Assembly: GCA_026874595.1 (NCBI GenBank)
Contig: CM049308.1
Location: forward strand, 43,597,327 to 43,661,326
Source: Sipunculus nudus
Lineage: Eukaryota; Annelida; Sipuncula; Golfingiida; Sipunculidae
Direction: 5' to 3'
DNA length: 64,000 nucleotides
A program made the position numbers and the translations under genes. The notes under the pieces are model-generated. The model had not been told where the DNA came from. It searched no databases and saw only the letters and a list, made by a program, of their open reading frames with translations. This document shows, piece by piece, positions 12,400 to 24,900 of this stretch (positions within the stretch are counted from its first letter, which is position 1; each line of letters opens with the position of its first letter).

Positions 12400-15032
12400 C
12401 GGCTGTTGTCTGATGCGAAAGAAGCCCTTTAGGATCTTCATTACCCAATTTAGGACCTGTTACAAACGTCGTTTTCGCCGAAATCAGCTCGGTTTTCGCG
12501 TAATACAAGATCGTGTTTTCTGCAAAAATGGCCGATTTAAATTGCGAAAGAAGCCCTTTAGGATCTTCATTAGGCCATTTAGGACCTGTTACAAACGTCG
12601 TTTTCCGCCGAAATCAGCTCGGTTTTCGTGTAATACAAGATCGTGTTTTCTGGAAAAATGGCCGATTTAAATTGCGAAAGAAGCGTTTTAGAAGCTTCAT
12701 TAGGCCATTTAGGACCTGTTACAAACGTCGTTTTCGCCGAAATCAGCTCGGTTTTCGCGTAATACAAGATCGTGTTTTCTGCAAAAAGGGCCGATTTAAA
12801 TTGCGAAAGAAGCGTTTTAGAAGCTTCATTAGGCCATTTAGGACCTGTTACAAACGTCGTTTTCGCCGAAATCAGCTCGGTTTTCGCGTAATACAAGATC
12901 GTGTTTTCTGCAAAAACGGCTGTTGTCTGATGCGAAAGAAGCCCTTTAGGATCTTCATTACCCAATTTAGGACCTGTTACAAACGTCGTTTTCGCCGAAA
13001 TCAGCTCGGTTTTCGCGTAATACAAGATCGTGTTTGCTGCAAAAATGGCCGATTTAAATTGCGAAAGAAGCGTTTTAGAAGCTTCATTAGGCCATTTAGG
13101 ACCTGTTACAAACGTCGTTTTCGCCGAATTCAGCTCGGTTTTCGCGTAATACAAGATCGTGTTTTCTGCAAAAATGGCCGATTTAAATTGCGAAAGAAGC
13201 GTTTTAGAAGCTTCATTAGGCCATTTAGGACCTGTTACAAACGTCGTTTTCGCCGAAATCAGCTCGGTTTTCGCGTAATACAAGATCGTGTTTTCTGCAA
13301 AAATGGCCGATTTAAATTGCGAAAGAAGCGTTTTAGAAGCTTCATTAGGCCATTTAGGACCTGTTACAAACGTCGTTTTCGCCGAAATCAGCTCGGTTTT
13401 CGCGTAATACAAGATCGTGTTTTCTGCAAAAACGGCTGTTGTCTGATGCGAAAGAAGCCCTTTAGGATCTTCATTACCCAATTTAGGACCTGTTACAAAC
13501 GTCGTTTTCGCCGAAATCAGCTCGGTTTTCGCGTAATACAAGATCGTGTTTTCTGCAAAAATGGCCGATTTAAATTGCGAAAGAAGCCCTTTAGGATCTT
13601 CATTAGGCCATTTAGGACCTGTTACAAACGTCGTTTTCGCCGAAATCAGCTCGGTTTTCGTGTAATACAAGATCGTGTTTTCTGGAAAAATGGCCGATTT
13701 AAATTGCGAAAGAAGCGTTTTAGAAGCTTCATTAGGCCATTTAGGACCTGTTACAAACGTCGTTTTCGCCGAAATCAGCTCGGTTTTCGCGTAATACAAG
13801 ATCGTGTTTTCTGCAAAAAGGGCCGATTTAAATTGCGAAAGAAGCGTTTTAGAAGCTTCATTAGGCCATTTAGGACCTGTTACAAACGTCGTTTTCGCCG
13901 AAATCAGCTCGGTTTTCGCGTAATACAAGATCGTGTTTTCTGCAAAAACGGCTGTTGTCTGATGCGAAAGAAGCCCTTTAGGATCTTCATTACCCAATTT
14001 AGGACCTGTTACAAACGTCGTTTTCGCCGAAATCAGCTCGGTTTTCGCGTATTACAAGATCGTATTTTTATGGAAAAATGGCCGATTTAAATTGCGAAAG
14101 AAGCGTTTTAGAAGCTTCATTAGGCCATTTAGGACCTGTTACAAACGTCGTTTTCGCCGAAATCAGCTCGGTTTTCGCGTAATACAAGATCGTGTTTTCT
14201 GGAAAAATGGCCGATTTAAATTGCGAAAGAAGCGTTTTAGAAGCTTCATTAGGCCATTTAGGACCTGTTACAAACGTCGTTCTCGCCGAAATTAGCTCGG
14301 TTTTCGCGTTATACAAGATCGTGTTTTCTGCAAAAATGGCCGATTTAAATTGCGAAAGAAGCGTTTTAGAAGCTTCATTAGGCCATTTAGGACCTGTTAC
14401 AAACGTCGTTTTCGCCGAAATCAGCTCGGTTTTCGCGTAATACAAGATCGTGTTTTCTGCAAAAAGGGCCGATTTAAATTGCGAAAGAAGCGTTTTAGGA
14501 TCTTCATTACCCAATTTAGGACCTGTTACAAACGTCGTTTTCGCCGAAATCAGCTCGGTTTTCGCGTAATACAAGATCGTGTTTTCTGCAAAAATGGCCG
14601 ATTTAAATTGCGAAAGAAGCGTTTTAGAAGCTTCATTAGGCCATTTAGGACCTGTTACAAACGTCGTTTTCGCCGAAATCAGCTCGGTTTTCGCGTAATA
14701 CAAGATCGTGTTTTCTGCAAAAATGCCGATTTAAATTGCGAAAGAAGCGTTTTAGAAGCTTCATTAGGGCCATTTAGGACCTGTTACAAACGTCGTTTTC
14801 GCCGAAATCAGCTCGGTTTTCGCGTAATACAAGATCGTGTTTTCTGCAAAAATGGCCGATTTAAATTGCGAAAGAAGCGTTTTAGAAGCTTCATTAGGCC
14901 ATTTAGGACCTGTTACAAACGTCGTTTTCGCCGAAATCAGCTCGGTTTTCGCGTAATACAAGATCGTGTTTTCTGCAAAAACGGCTGTTGTCTGATGCGA
15001 AAGAAGCCCTTTAGGATCTTCATTACCCAATT
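12400..15032 (+). repeat. 4-monomer HOR keyed by type B units (copy cluster 2)
   Basis: Type B blocks start at about 12400, 12917, 13433, 13949 and 14982. Spacings are 517, 516 and 516 bp, then 1033 bp (eight monomers). Minor marks match the 8.9-kb cluster at an offset of 3500 bp: the rare CATTTAAGACC at 8820 and 12320, the mosaic B/A unit at 9052 and 12552, and CAAAAAGGGCCG at 9282 and 12784. The mosaic unit recurs once more at about 13585. A segmental duplication of an already formed HOR is the simplest reading. Confidence 0.87.
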
Positions 15033-15424
15033 TAGGACCTGTTACAAACGTCGTTTTCGCCGAAATCAGCTCGGTTTTCGCGTATTACAAGATCGTATTT
15101 TATGGAAAAATGGCCGATTTAAATTGCGAAAGAAGCGTTTTAGAAGCTTCATTAGGCCATTTAGGACCTGTTACAAACGTCGTTTTCCGCCGAAATCAGC
15201 TCGGTTTTCGTGTAATACAAGATCGTGTTTTCTGCAAAAATGGCCGATTTAAATTGCGAAAGAAGCGTTTTAGAAGCTTCATTAGGCCATTTAGGACCTG
15301 TTACAAACGTCGTTTTCGCCGAAATCAGCTCGGTTTTCGCGTAATACAAGATCGTGTTTTCTGCAAAAAATGGCCGATTTAAATTGCGAAAGAAGCGTTT
15401 TAGAAGCTTCATTAGGCCATTTAG

Positions 15425-15445
15425 GACCTGTTATCGTTTTCGCCG
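15425..15445 (+). repeat. 6-bp deletion in a monomer
   Basis: Here CCTGTTATCGTTTTCG replaces the usual CCTGTTACAAACGTCGTTTT arrangement, removing six bases. Since 6 is divisible by 3 the open frames continue, but nothing else suggests coding constraint. Flanking monomers are normal. Confidence 0.85.
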
Positions 15446-17960
15446 AAATCAGCTCGGTTTTCGCGTAATACAAGATCGTGTTTTCTGCAAAAATGGCCGA
15501 TTTAAATTGCGAAAGAAGCGTTTTTAGAAGCTTCATTAGGCCATTTAGGACCTGTTACAAACGTCGTTTTCGCCGAAATCAGCTCGGTTTTCGCGTAAAA
15601 CAAGATCGTGTTTTCTGCAAAAATGGCCGATTTAAATTGCGGAAGAAGCGTTTTAGAAGCTTCTTTAGGCCATTTAGGACCTGTTACAAACGTCGTTTTC
15701 GCCGAAATCAGCTCGGTTTTCGCGTAATACAAGATCGTGTTTTCTGGAAAAATGGCCGATATAAATTGCGAAAGAAGCGTTTTAGAAGCTTCATTAGGCC
15801 ATTTAGGACCTGTTACAAACGTCGTTTTCGCCGAAATCAGCTCGGTTTTCGCGTAATACAAGATCGTGTTTTCTGCAAAAATGGCCGATTTAAATTGCGA
15901 AAGAAGCGTTTAATAAGCTTCATTAGGCCATTTAGGACCTGTTACAAACGTCGTTTTCGCCGAAATCAGCTCGGTTTTCGCGTAATACAAGATCGTGTTT
16001 TCTGCAAAAATGGCCGATTTAAATTGCGAAAGAAGCGTTTTAGAAGCTTCATTAGGCCATTTAGGACCTGTTACAAACGTCGTTCTCGCCGAAATCAGCT
16101 CGGTTTTCGCGTAATACAAGATCGTGTTTTCTGCAAAAATGGCCGATTTAAATTGCGAAAGAAGCGTTTTAGAAGCTTCATTAGGCCATTTAGGACCTGT
16201 TACAAACGTCGTTTTCGCCGAAATCAGCTCGGTTTTCGCGTAATACAAGATCGTGTTTTCTGCAAAAATGGCCGATTTAAATTGCGAAAGAAGCGTTTTA
16301 GAAGCTTCATTAGGCCATTTAGGACCTGTTACAAACGTCGTTTTCGCCGAAATCAGCTCGGTTTTCGCGTAATACAAGATCGTGTTTTCTGCAAAAATGG
16401 CCGATTTAAATTGCGAAAGAAGCGTTTTAGAAGCTTCATTAGGCCATTTAGGACCTGTTACAAACGTCGTTTTCGCCGAAATCAGCTCGGTTTTCGCGTA
16501 ATACAAGATCGTGTTTTCTGCAAAAATGGCCGATTTAAATTGCGAAAGAAGCGTTTTAGAAGCTTCATTAGGCCATTTAGGACCTGTTACAAACGTCGTT
16601 TTCGCCGAAATCAGCTCGGTTTTCGCGTAATACAAGATCGTGTTTTCTGGAAAAATGGCCGATATAAATTGCGAAAGAAGCGTTTTAGAAGCTTCATTAG
16701 GCCATTTAGGACCTGTTACAAACGTCGTTTTCGCCGAAATCAGCTCGGTTTTCGCGTATTACAAGATCGTATTTTATGGAAAAATGGCCGATTTAAATTG
16801 CGAAAGAAGCGTTTTAGAAGCTTCATTAGGCCATTTAGGACCTGTTACAAACGTCGTTTTCGCCGAAATCAGCTCGGTTTTCGTGTAATACAAGATCGTG
16901 TTTTCTGCAAAAATGGCCGATTTAAATTGCGAAAGAAGCGTTTTAGAAGCTTCATTAGGCCATTTAGGACCTGTTACAAACGTCGTTTTCGCCGAAATCA
17001 GCTCGGTTTTCGCGTAATACAAGATCGTGTTTTCTGCAAAAATGGCCGATTTAAATTGCGAAAGAAGCGTTTTAGAAGCTTCATTAGGCCATTTAGGACC
17101 TGTTACAAACGTCGTTTTCGCCGAAATCAGCTCGGTTTTCGCGTAATACAAGATCGTGTTTTCTGCAAAAATGGCCGATTTAAATTGCGAAAGAAGCGTT
17201 TTAGAAGCTTCATTAGGCCATTTAGGACCTGTTACAAACGTCGTTTTCGCCGAAATCAGCTCGGTTTTCGCGTAAAACAAGATCGTGTTTTCTGCAAAAA
17301 TGGCCGATTTAAATTGCGGAAGAAGCGTTTTAGAAGCTTCTTTAGGCCATTTAGGACCTGTTACAAACGTCGTTTTCGCCGAAATCAGCTCGGTTTTCGC
17401 GTAATACAAGATCGTGTTTTCTGGAAAAATGGCCGATATAAATTGCCAAAGAAGCGTTTTAGAAGCTTCATTAGGCCATTTAGGACCTGTTACAAACGTC
17501 GTTTTCGCCGAAATCAGCTCGGTTTTCGCGTAATACAAGATCGTGTTTTCTGCAAAAATGGCCGATTAAATTGCGAAAGAAGCGTTTTAGAAGCTTCATT
17601 AGGCCATTTAGGACCTGTTACAAACGTCGTTTTCGCCGAAATCAGCTCGGTTTTCGCGTAATACAAGATCGTGTTTTCTGCAAAAATGGCCGATTTAAAT
17701 TGCGAAAGAAGCGTTTTAGAAGCTTCATTAGGCCATTTAGGACCTGTTACAAACGTCGTTTTCGCCGAAATCAGCTCGGTTTTCGCGTAATACAAGATCG
17801 TGTTTTCTGCAAAAATGGCCGATTTAAATTGCGAAAGAAGCGTTTTAGAAGCTTCATTAGGCCATTTAGGACCTGTTACAAACGTCGTTTTCGCCGAAAT
17901 CAGCTCGGTTTTCGCGTAATACAAGATCGTGTTTTCTGGAAAAATGGCCGATATAAATTG

Positions 17961-17980
17961 CGAAAGAAGCCGAAAGAAGC
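17961..17980 (+). repeat. 10-bp direct duplication inside a monomer
   Basis: CGAAAGAAGC occurs twice in a row, adding ten bases to one unit. It accounts for most of the 11-bp excess in the spacing between the variant blocks at 17273 and 19477. The duplicated motif is also the block shared by type A and type B monomers. Confidence 0.9.
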
Positions 17981-18110
17981 GTTTTAGAAGCTTCATTAGG
18001 CCCATTTAGGACCTGTTACAAACGTCGTTTTCGCCGAAATCAGCTCGGTTTTCGCGTAATACAAGATCGTGTTTTCTGCAAAAATGGCCGATTTAAATTG
18101 CGAAAGAAGC

Positions 18111-19402
18111 GTTTAATAAGCTTCATTAGGCCATTTAGGACCTGTTACAAACGTCGTTTTCGCCGAAATCAGCTCGGTTTTCGCGTAATACAAGATCGTG
18201 TTTTCTGCAAAAATGGCCGATTTAAATTGCGAAAGAAGCGTTTTAGAAGCTTCATTAGGCCATTTAGGACCTGTTACAAACGTCGTTCTCGCCGAAATCA
18301 GCTCGGTTTTCGCGTAATACAAGATCGTGTTTTCTGCAAAAATGGCCGATTTAAATTGCGAAAGAAGCGTTTTTAGAAGCTTCATTAGGCCATTTAGGAC
18401 CTGTTACAAACGTCGTTTTCGCCGAAATCAGCTCGGTTTTCGCGTAATACAAGATCGTGTTTTCTGCAAAAATGGCCGATTTAAATTGCGAAAGAAGCGT
18501 TTTAGAAGCTTCATTAGGCCATTTAGGACCTGTTACAAACGTCGTTTTCGCCGAAATCAGCTCGGTTTTCGCGTAATACAAGATCGTGTTTTCTGGAAAA
18601 ATGGCCGATATAAATTGCGAAAGAAGCGTTTTAGAAGCTTCATTAGGCCATTTAGGACCTGTTACAAACGTCGTTTTCGCCGAAATCAGCTCGGTTTTCG
18701 CGTAATACAAGATCGTGTTTTCTGCAAAAATGGCCGATTTAAATTGCGAAAGAAGCGTTTAATAAGCTTCATTAGGCCATTTAGGACCTGTTACAAAACG
18801 TCGTTTTCGCCGAAATCAGCTCGGTTTTCGCGTAATACAAGATCGTGTTTTCTGCAAAAATGGCCGATTTAAATTGCGAAAGAAGCGTTTTAGAAGCTTC
18901 ATTAGGCCATTTAGGACCTGTTACAAACGTCGTTCTCGCCGAAATCAGCTCGGTTTTCGCGTAATACAAGATCGTGTTTTCTGCAAAAATGGCCGATTTA
19001 AATTGCGAAAGAAGCGTTTTTAGAAGCTTCATTAGGCCATTTAGGACCTGTTACAAACGTCGTTTTCGCCGAAATCAGCTCGGTTTTCGCGTAATACAAG
19101 ATCGTGTTTTCTGCAAAAATGGCCGATTTAAATTGCGAAAGAAGCGTTTTAGAAGCTTCATTAGGCCATTTAGGACCTGTTACAAACGTCGTTTTCGCCG
19201 AAATCAGCTCGGTTTTCGCGTAATACAAGATCGTGTTTTCTGCAAAAATGGCCGATTAAATTGCGAAAGAAGCGTTTTAGAAGCTTCATTAGGCCATTTA
19301 GGACCTGTTACAAACGTCGTTTTCGCCGAAATCAGCTCGGTTTTCGCGTAATACAAGATCGTGTTTCTGCAAAAATGGCCGATTTAAATTGCGAAAGAAG
19401 CG
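18111..19402 (+). repeat. Tandem duplication of a 5-monomer block
   Basis: The variant GCGTTTAATAAGCTTC, which shifts the usual TTTTAGAAGC, occurs at 18111 and 18757, 646 bp apart (five monomers plus one base). The following unit carries GTTCTCGCC in both copies (about 18284 and 18932), and the next a T5 in GCGTTTTTAGAAG (about 18369 and 19017). The second copy has an extra A in TTACAAAACG near 18796. The pair TAATAAGC followed by TTCTCGCC also appears at 669/842, 7507/7682 and 15908/16083. Confidence 0.82.
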
Positions 19403-20272
19403 TTTTAGAAGCTTCATTAGGCCATTTAGGACCTGTTACAAACGTCGTTTTCGCCGAAATCAGCTCGGTTTTCGCGTAAAACAAGATCGTGTTTTCTGCA
19501 AAAATGGCCGATTTAAATTGCGGAAGAAGCGTTTTAGAAGCTTCTTTAGGCCATTTAGGACCTGTTACAAACGTCGTTTTCGCCGAAATCAGCTCGGTTT
19601 TCGCGTAATACAAGATCGTGTTTTCTGGAAAAATGGCCGATATAAAATTGCCAAAGAAGCGTTTTAGAAGCTTCATTAGGCCATTTAGGACCTGTTACAA
19701 ACGTCGTTTTCGCCGAAATCAGCTCGGTTTTCGCGTAATACAAGATCGTGTTTTCTGCAAAAATGGCCGATTTAAATTGCGAAAGAAGCGTTTTAGAAGC
19801 TTCATTAGGCCATTTAGGACCTGTTACAAACGTCGTTTTCGCCGAAATCAGCTCGGTTTTCGCGTAATACAAGATCGTGTTTTCTGCAAAAATGGCCGAT
19901 TTAAATTGCGAAAGAAGCGTTTTAGAAGCTTCATTAGGCCATTTAGGACCTGTTTACAAACGTCGTTTTCGCCGAAATCAGCTCGGTTTTCGCGTAATAC
20001 AAGATCGTGTTTTCTGCAAAAATGGCCGATTTAAATTGCGAAAGAAGCGTTTTAGAAGCTTCATTAGGCCATTTAGGACCTGTTACAAACGTCGTTTTCG
20101 CCGAAATCAGCTCGGTTTTCGCGTAATACAAGATCGTGTTTTCTGGAAAAATGGCCGATATAAATTGCGAAAGAAGCGTTTTAGAAGCTTCATTAGGCCA
20201 TTTAGGACCTGTTACAAACGTCGTTTTCGCCGAAATCAGCTCGGTTTTCGCGTAATACAAGATCGTGTTTTC

Positions 20273-20772
20273 NNNNNNNNNNNNNNNNNNNNNNNNNNNN
20301 NNNNNNNNNNNNNNNNNNNNNNNNNNNNNNNNNNNNNNNNNNNNNNNNNNNNNNNNNNNNNNNNNNNNNNNNNNNNNNNNNNNNNNNNNNNNNNNNNNNN
20401 NNNNNNNNNNNNNNNNNNNNNNNNNNNNNNNNNNNNNNNNNNNNNNNNNNNNNNNNNNNNNNNNNNNNNNNNNNNNNNNNNNNNNNNNNNNNNNNNNNNN
20501 NNNNNNNNNNNNNNNNNNNNNNNNNNNNNNNNNNNNNNNNNNNNNNNNNNNNNNNNNNNNNNNNNNNNNNNNNNNNNNNNNNNNNNNNNNNNNNNNNNNN
20601 NNNNNNNNNNNNNNNNNNNNNNNNNNNNNNNNNNNNNNNNNNNNNNNNNNNNNNNNNNNNNNNNNNNNNNNNNNNNNNNNNNNNNNNNNNNNNNNNNNNN
20701 NNNNNNNNNNNNNNNNNNNNNNNNNNNNNNNNNNNNNNNNNNNNNNNNNNNNNNNNNNNNNNNNNNNNNNNN
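20273..20772. other. Assembly gap 1 (500 N)
   Basis: Exactly 500 N. The left flank stops after GATCGTGTTTTC and the right flank restarts at AGCTTCATTAGG in the same orientation. Continuous satellite would need 42 + 129k bases here (for example 429 or 558), and 500 does not fit. The length is therefore a placeholder and the true amount of missing satellite is unknown. Confidence 0.98.
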
Positions 20773-21897
20773 AGCTTCATTAGGCCATTTAGGACCTGTT
20801 ACAAACGTCGTTTTCGCCGAAATCAGCTCGGTTTTCGCGTAATACAAGATCGTGTTTTCTGGGAAAAATGGCCGATTTAAATTGCGAAAGAAGCGTTTTA
20901 GAAGCTTCATTAGGCCATTTAGGACCTGTTACAAACGTCGTTTTCGCCGAAATCAGCTCGGTTTTTCGCGTTATACAAGATCGTGTTTTCTGGAAAAATG
21001 GCCGATTTAAATTGCGAAAGAAGCGTTTTAGAAGCTTCATTAGGCCATTTAGGACCTGTTACAAACGTCGTTTTCGCCGAAATCAGCTCGGTTTTCGCGT
21101 AATACAAGATCGTGTTTTCTGCAAAAATGGCCGATTTAAATTGCGAAAGAAGCGTTTTAGAAGCTTCATTAGGCCATTTAGGACCTGTTACAAAACGTCG
21201 TTTTCGCCGAAATCAGCTCGGTTTTCGCGTAATACAAGATCGTGTTTTCTGCAAAAAATGGCCGATTTAAATTGCGAAAGAAGCGTTTTAGAAGCTTCAT
21301 TAGGCCATTTAGGGACCTGTTACAAACGGTCGTTTTCGCCGAAATCAGCTCGGTTTTCGCGTAATACAAGATCGTGTTTTCTGGAAAAATGGCCGATTTA
21401 AATTGCGAAAGAAGCGTTTTAGAAGCTTCATTAGGCCATTTAGGACCTGTTACAAAACGTCGTTTTCGCCGAAATCAGCTCGGTTTTCGCGTAATACAAG
21501 ATCGTGTTTTCTGGAAAAATGGCCGATTTAAATTGCGAAAGAAGCGTTTTAGAAGCTTCATTAGGCCATTTAGGACCTGTTACAAACGTCGTTTTCGCCG
21601 AAATCAGCTCGGTTTTCGCGTAATACAAGATCGTGTTTTCTGCAAAAATGGCCGATTTAAATTGCGAAAGAAGCGTTTTAGAAGCTTCATTAGGCCATTT
21701 AGGACCTGTTACAAACGTCGTTTTCGCCGAATTCAGCTCGGTTTTCGCGTAATACAAGATCGTGTTTTCTGCAAAAATGGCCGATTTAAATTGCGAAAGA
21801 AGCGTTTTAGAAGCTTCATTAGGCATTTAGGACCTGTTACAAACGTCGTTTTCGCCGAAATCAGCTCGGTTTTCGCGTAATACAAGATCGTGTTTTC

Positions 21898-21925
21898 TGC
21901 AAAAATGGTTAATTATATTGCGAAA
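21898..21925 (+). repeat. Divergent monomer patch
   Basis: AAAAATGGTTAATTATATTG replaces the usual ATGGCCGATTTAAATTG. Several substitutions are clustered in under 15 bp while the rest of the unit is normal. The GGCC and ATTTAAAT palindromes are both lost. It matches neither type A nor type B. Confidence 0.8.
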
Positions 21926-24900
21926 GAAGCGTTTTAGAAGCTTCATTAGGCCATTTAGGACCTGTTACAAACGTCGTTTTCGCCGAAATCAGCTCGGTTT
22001 TCGCGTGATACAAGATCGTGTTTTCTGCAAAAACGGCCGTTGTCTGATGCGAAAGAAGCCCTTTAGGATCTTCATTACCCAATTTAGGACCTGTTACAAA
22101 CGTCGTTTTCCGCCGAAATCAGCTCGGTTTTCGCGTAATACAAGATCGTGTTTTCTGCAAAAATGGCCGATTTAAATTGCGAAAGAAGCGTTTTAGAAGC
22201 TTCATTAGGCCATTTAGGACCTGTTACAAACGTCGTTTTTGCAGAAATCAGCTCGGTTTTCGCGTTATACAAGATCGTGTTTTCTGCAAAAATGGCCGAT
22301 TTAAATTGCGAAAGAAGCGTTTTAGAAGCTTCATTAGGCCATTTAGGACCTGTTACAAACGTCGTTTTCGCCGAAATCAGCTCGGTTTTCGCGTAATACA
22401 AGATCGTGTTTTCTGCAAAAATGGCCGATTTAAATTGCGAAAGAAGCGTTTTAGAAGCTTCATTAGGCCATTTAGGACCTGTTACAAACGTCGTTTTCGC
22501 CGAAATCAGCTCGGTTTTCGCGTAATACAAGATCGTGTTTTTCTGCAAAAACGGCCGATTTAAATTGCGAAAGAAGCGTTTTTAGAAGCTTCATTAGGCC
22601 ATTTAGGACCTGTTACAAACGTCGTTTTCGCCGATATCAGCTCGGTTTTCGCGTAATACAAGATCGTGTTTTCTGGAAAAATGGCCGATTTAAATTGCGA
22701 AAGAAGAGTTTTAGAAGCTTCATTAGGCCATTTAGGACCTGTTACAAACGTCGTTTTCGCCGAATTCAGCTCGGTTTTCGCGTAATACAAGATCGTGTTT
22801 TCTGCAAAAATGGCCGATTTTAATTGCGAAAGAAGCGTTTTAGAAGCTTCATTAGGCCATTTAGGACCTGTTACAAACGTCGTTTTCGCCGAAATCAGCT
22901 CGGTTTTCGCGTAATACAAGATCGTGTTTTCTGCAAAAATAGCCGATTTAAATTGCGAAAGAAGCGTTTTAGAAGCTTCATTAGGTCATTTAGGACCTGT
23001 TACAAACGTCGTTTTCGCCGAAATCAGCTCGGTTTTCGCGTAATACAAGATCGTGTTTTCTGCAAAAATGGCCGATTTAAATTGCGAAAGAAGCGTTTTA
23101 GAAGCTTCATTAGGCCATTTAGGACCTGTTACAAACGTCGTTTTCGCCGAAATCAGCTCGGTTTTCGCGTAATACAAGATCGTGTTTTCTGCAAAAACGG
23201 CCGTTGTCTGATGCGAAAGAAGCCCTTTAGGATCTTCATTACCCAATTTAGGACCTGTTACAAACGTCGTTTTCGCCGAAATCAGCTCGGTTTTCGCGTA
23301 TTACAAGATCGTATTTTATGGAAAAATGGCCGATTTAAATTGCGAAAGAAGCGTTTTAGAAGCTTCATTAGGCCATTTAGGACCTGGTACAAACGTCGTT
23401 TTCGCCGAAATCAGCTCGGTTTTCGCGTAATACAAGATCGTGTTTTCTGAAAAAATGGCCGATTTAAATTGCGAAAGAAGCGTTTTAGAAGCTTCATTAG
23501 GCCATTTAGGACCTGTTACAAACGTCGTTTTCGCCGAAATCAGCTCGGTTTTCGCGTAATACAAGATCGTGTTTTCTGGAAAAATGGCCGATTTAAATTG
23601 CGAAAGAAGCGTTTTAGAAGCTTCATTAGGCCATTTAGGACCTGTTACAAACGTCGTTTTCGCCGAAATCAGCTCGGTTTTCGCGTAATACAAGATCGTG
23701 TTTTCTGGAAAAATGGCCGATTTAAATTGCGAAAGAAGCGTTTTAGAAGCTTCATTAGGCCATTTAGGACCTGTTACAAACGTCGTTTTCGCCGAAATCA
23801 GCTCGGTTTTCGCGTAATACAAGATCGTGTTTTCTGCAAAAATGGCCAATTAAATTGCGAAAGAAGCGTTTCAGAAGCTTCATTAGCCCATTTAGGACCT
23901 GTTACAAACGTCGTTTTTGCAGAAATCAGCTCGGTTTTCGCGTAATACAAGATCGTGTTTTCTGGAAAAATGGCCGATTTAAATTGCGAAAGAAGCGTTT
24001 TAGAAGCTTCATTAGGCCATTTAGGACCTGTTACAAACGTCGTTTTCGCCGAAATCAGCTCGGTTTTCGCGTAATACAAGATCGTGTTTTCTGGAAAAAT
24101 GGCCGATTTAAATTGCGAAAGAAGCGTTTTAGAAGCTTCATTAGGCCATTTAGGACCTGTTACAAACGTCGTTTTCGCCGAAATCAGCTCGGTTTTCGCG
24201 TTATACAAGATCGTGTTTTCTGGAAAAATGGCCGATTTAAATTGCGAAAGAAGCGTTTTAGAAGCTTCATTAGGCCATTTAGGACCTGGTACAAACGTCG
24301 TTTTCGCCGAAATCAGCTCGGTTTTCGCGTAATACAAGATCGTGTTTTCTGCAAAAATGGCCGATTTAAATTGCGAAAGAAGCGTTTTAGAAGCTTCATT
24401 AGGCCATTTAGGACCTGTTACAAACGTCGTTTTCGCCGAAATCAGCTCGGTTTTCGCGTGATACAAGATCGTGTTTTCTGCAAAAATGGCCGATTTAAAT
24501 TGCGAAAGAAGCGTTTTAGAAGCTTCATTAGGCCATTTAGGACCTGTTACAAACGTCGTTTTCGCCGAAATCAGCTCGGTTTTCGCGTAATACAAGATCG
24601 TGTTTTCTGGAAAAATGGCCGATTTAAATTGCGAAAGAAGCGTTTTAGAAGCTTCATTAGGCCATTTAGGACCTGTTACAAACGTCGTTTCGCCGAAATC
24701 AGCTCGGTTTTCGCGTAATACAAGATCGTGTTTTCTGCAAAAATGGCCGATTTAAATTGCGAAAGAAGCGTTTTAGAAGCTTCATTAGGCCATTTAGGAC
24801 CTGTTACAAACGTCGTTTTCGCCGAAATCAGCTCGGTTTTCGCGTAATACAAGATCGTGTTTTCTGCAAAAATGGCCGATTTAAATTGCGAAAGAAGCGT

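Larger units (their letters stand above)
15596..19655 (+). repeat. Recurrent multi-monomer block with linked variants
   Basis: A short run of adjacent variants recurs in the same order: CGCGTAAAACAAG, then TGCGGAAGAAGCG, then AGCTTCTTTAGG, then GGCCGATATAAA. It begins at 15596, 17273 and 19477, spaced 1677 bp (exactly 13 monomers) and 2204 bp (17 monomers plus 11 bp; a 10-bp duplication at 17961-17980 explains most of the excess). A looser copy begins at 7196. The two later copies also share TGCCAAAGAAG, so they are closer to each other than to the first. Confidence 0.85.
1..20272 (+). repeat. 129-bp tandem satellite array, segment 1 (forward)
   Basis: About 157 head-to-tail monomers fill this segment with no unique sequence between them. 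Each unit can be read from GATCGTGTTTTCTGC through GGCCGATTTAAATTGCG, AGAAGCTTCATTAGG, ACCTGTTACAAACGTCG and GAAATCAGCTCGG to CGCGTAATACAA. Most copies here carry CTGC before the A-tract, and a minority carry CTGG. Single-base gains and losses are frequent, often in the A5 or T4 runs (for example 4122, 5705, 9619, 11578), so phase slips often. The window opens inside a type B monomer, so the array extends upstream. Recognising a satellite is secure. A heterochromatic or centromeric role is inference. Confidence 0.98.

Noticed and set aside
20202-20910. Open frames running through the N gaps (around 20.2-20.9 kb and 45.3-47.7 kb)
   Set aside because: Runs of N translate without stops; these frames have no support.
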